Origin: Lactobacillus sp. CBA3606
Lineage (GTDB): Bacteria > Bacillota > Bacilli > Lactobacillales > Lactobacillaceae
NCBI RefSeq assembly: GCF_002970935.1
Contig: NZ_CP027194.1
Location: forward strand, 2,108,001 to 2,172,000
Direction of reading: 5' to 3'
Length of the DNA stretch: 64,000 nt
The position numbers and the translations under genes were made by a program. Below the pieces are notes generated by a model. It saw only the letters and a program-made list of their open reading frames with translations, had not been told where the DNA came from and searched no databases. How positions within the stretch are numbered: position 1 is the stretch's first letter; every line of letters begins with the position of its first letter. This document shows, piece after piece, positions 63,621-64,000 of the stretch.

Positions 63621-64000
63621 ATGGCAGATGCAACAATGATGACGACAGATCAACGAAATATTATGAAGTTCGATGAAAAAGCACATGAAATTGCACTTTC
63701 AACGCAAGATTTACACGTGTTCTATGGGAAGTCAGAAGCAATTTCAGAAGGTGACTTACAATTTGAACGGTATAAGATCAGTGCGCTGATCGGGCCATCT
63801 GGTTCAGGGAAATCAACCTATTTGCGGTCTTTGAATCGCATGAATGATCGAATTGCCACGGTTAAGGGCCAAATTATGTATCGAGGTCTAGACATTAATA
63901 GTAATGCGATTGATGTTTATGAGATGCGGCGCCATATTGGTATGGTTTTCCAGCGGCCTAATCCCTTTGCCAAATCAATTTATGAAAATATCGCCTTTGC
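63621..64000 (+). CDS. pstB: Phosphate ABC transporter ATP-binding protein PstB, N-terminal part
   Basis: The gene begins at ATG 63621 after AAGGAGG and runs off the window end, so only about 126 codons are seen. After an N-terminal extension of about 28 residues, the ABC domain starts with 'STQDLHVFYGKSEA'. Walker A is 'GPSGSGKST', and 'GMVFQRPNPF' is the Q-loop. The extension suggests the PstB1-type family form. A second pstB may follow outside the window, as in many lactobacilli. Confidence 0.93.
   Translation, partial: MADATMMTTDQRNIMKFDEKAHEIALSTQDLHVFYGKSEAISEGDLQFERYKISALIGPSGSGKSTYLRSLNRMNDRIATVKGQIMYRGLDINSNAIDVYEMRRHIGMVFQRPNPFAKSIYENIAF

Overview
This window looks like a chromosomal core region of a lactic acid bacterium of the Lactobacillaceae, most likely Lactiplantibacillus (the Lactobacillus plantarum group). 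I base this on gene content and order: radA, yacL, gltX, cysS, mrnC, rlmB, rae1, sigH, rpmG, secE, nusG, then the L11/L1 and L10/L12 operons, tadA, ffs, dnaX, ybaB, recR, the tsa cluster, groESL, hpf, secA, prfB and pst. Firmicutes-type control elements (T-box, CIRCE, L10 leader, PhoP-type boxes) agree. The species assignment is inferred from memory of the family; no search was run. I see no rRNA, tRNA, CRISPR array, prophage or insertion sequence.

Layout. 1-12.2 kb holds DNA repair (radA tail), aminoacyl-tRNA synthetases, RNA processing and modification, a SigH/ComX-like sigma factor, the secE/nusG pair and four 50S protein genes with their leaders. 12.2-14 kb is a small accessory pair on the minus strand: a membrane-anchored DNA-entry-type nuclease and a Ser-rich lipoprotein. 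14-21.4 kb carries mprF, a LOG-family gene and the class Ib ribonucleotide reductase genes nrdHEF behind paired NrdR boxes. 21.4-31.1 kb is a housekeeping run: methyltransferase, tadA, SRP RNA, dnaX, ybaB, recR, yaaL, tmk, a cyclic-di-AMP receptor, holB, yabA, rsmI, acyl-ACP thioesterase, galE. 31.2-36.7 kb is a complete phosphonate uptake and degradation operon (phnD-phnC-phnE-phnE-phnX-phnW). 36.9-45.5 kb has tsaB, two GNAT acetyltransferases, tsaD, an ABC-F protein, rex, a CPBP protease and groESL. 45.6-57.3 kb has an APC permease, tagO, a stand-alone pstS, a YigZ-family gene, comFA/comFC, hpf, secA and prfB with its programmed frameshift. 57.4-64 kb has a MinJ-like PDZ membrane protein, a PhoP/PhoR-type two-component system and pstS2-pstC-pstA-pstB (cut by the window end).

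The strongest unifying signal is phosphate. Three separated promoters (phn operon, lone pstS, pst operon) carry 11-bp-periodic TTTACA-like hexamers, and in all three the last TTTACA lies exactly 9 nt before the -10 hexamer. With the two-component system directly upstream of pst, this suggests one Pho regulon that couples phosphate uptake to phosphonate scavenging. A second notable signal is a duplicated RNA motif, in front of rplK and again in front of rplA, that resembles the ribosomal L1 binding site of 23S rRNA. Other regulatory RNA features are a cysteine T-box before cysS, an L10 leader, a possible attenuator before nusG, an unassigned structured leader before gltX and the RF2 frameshift site.
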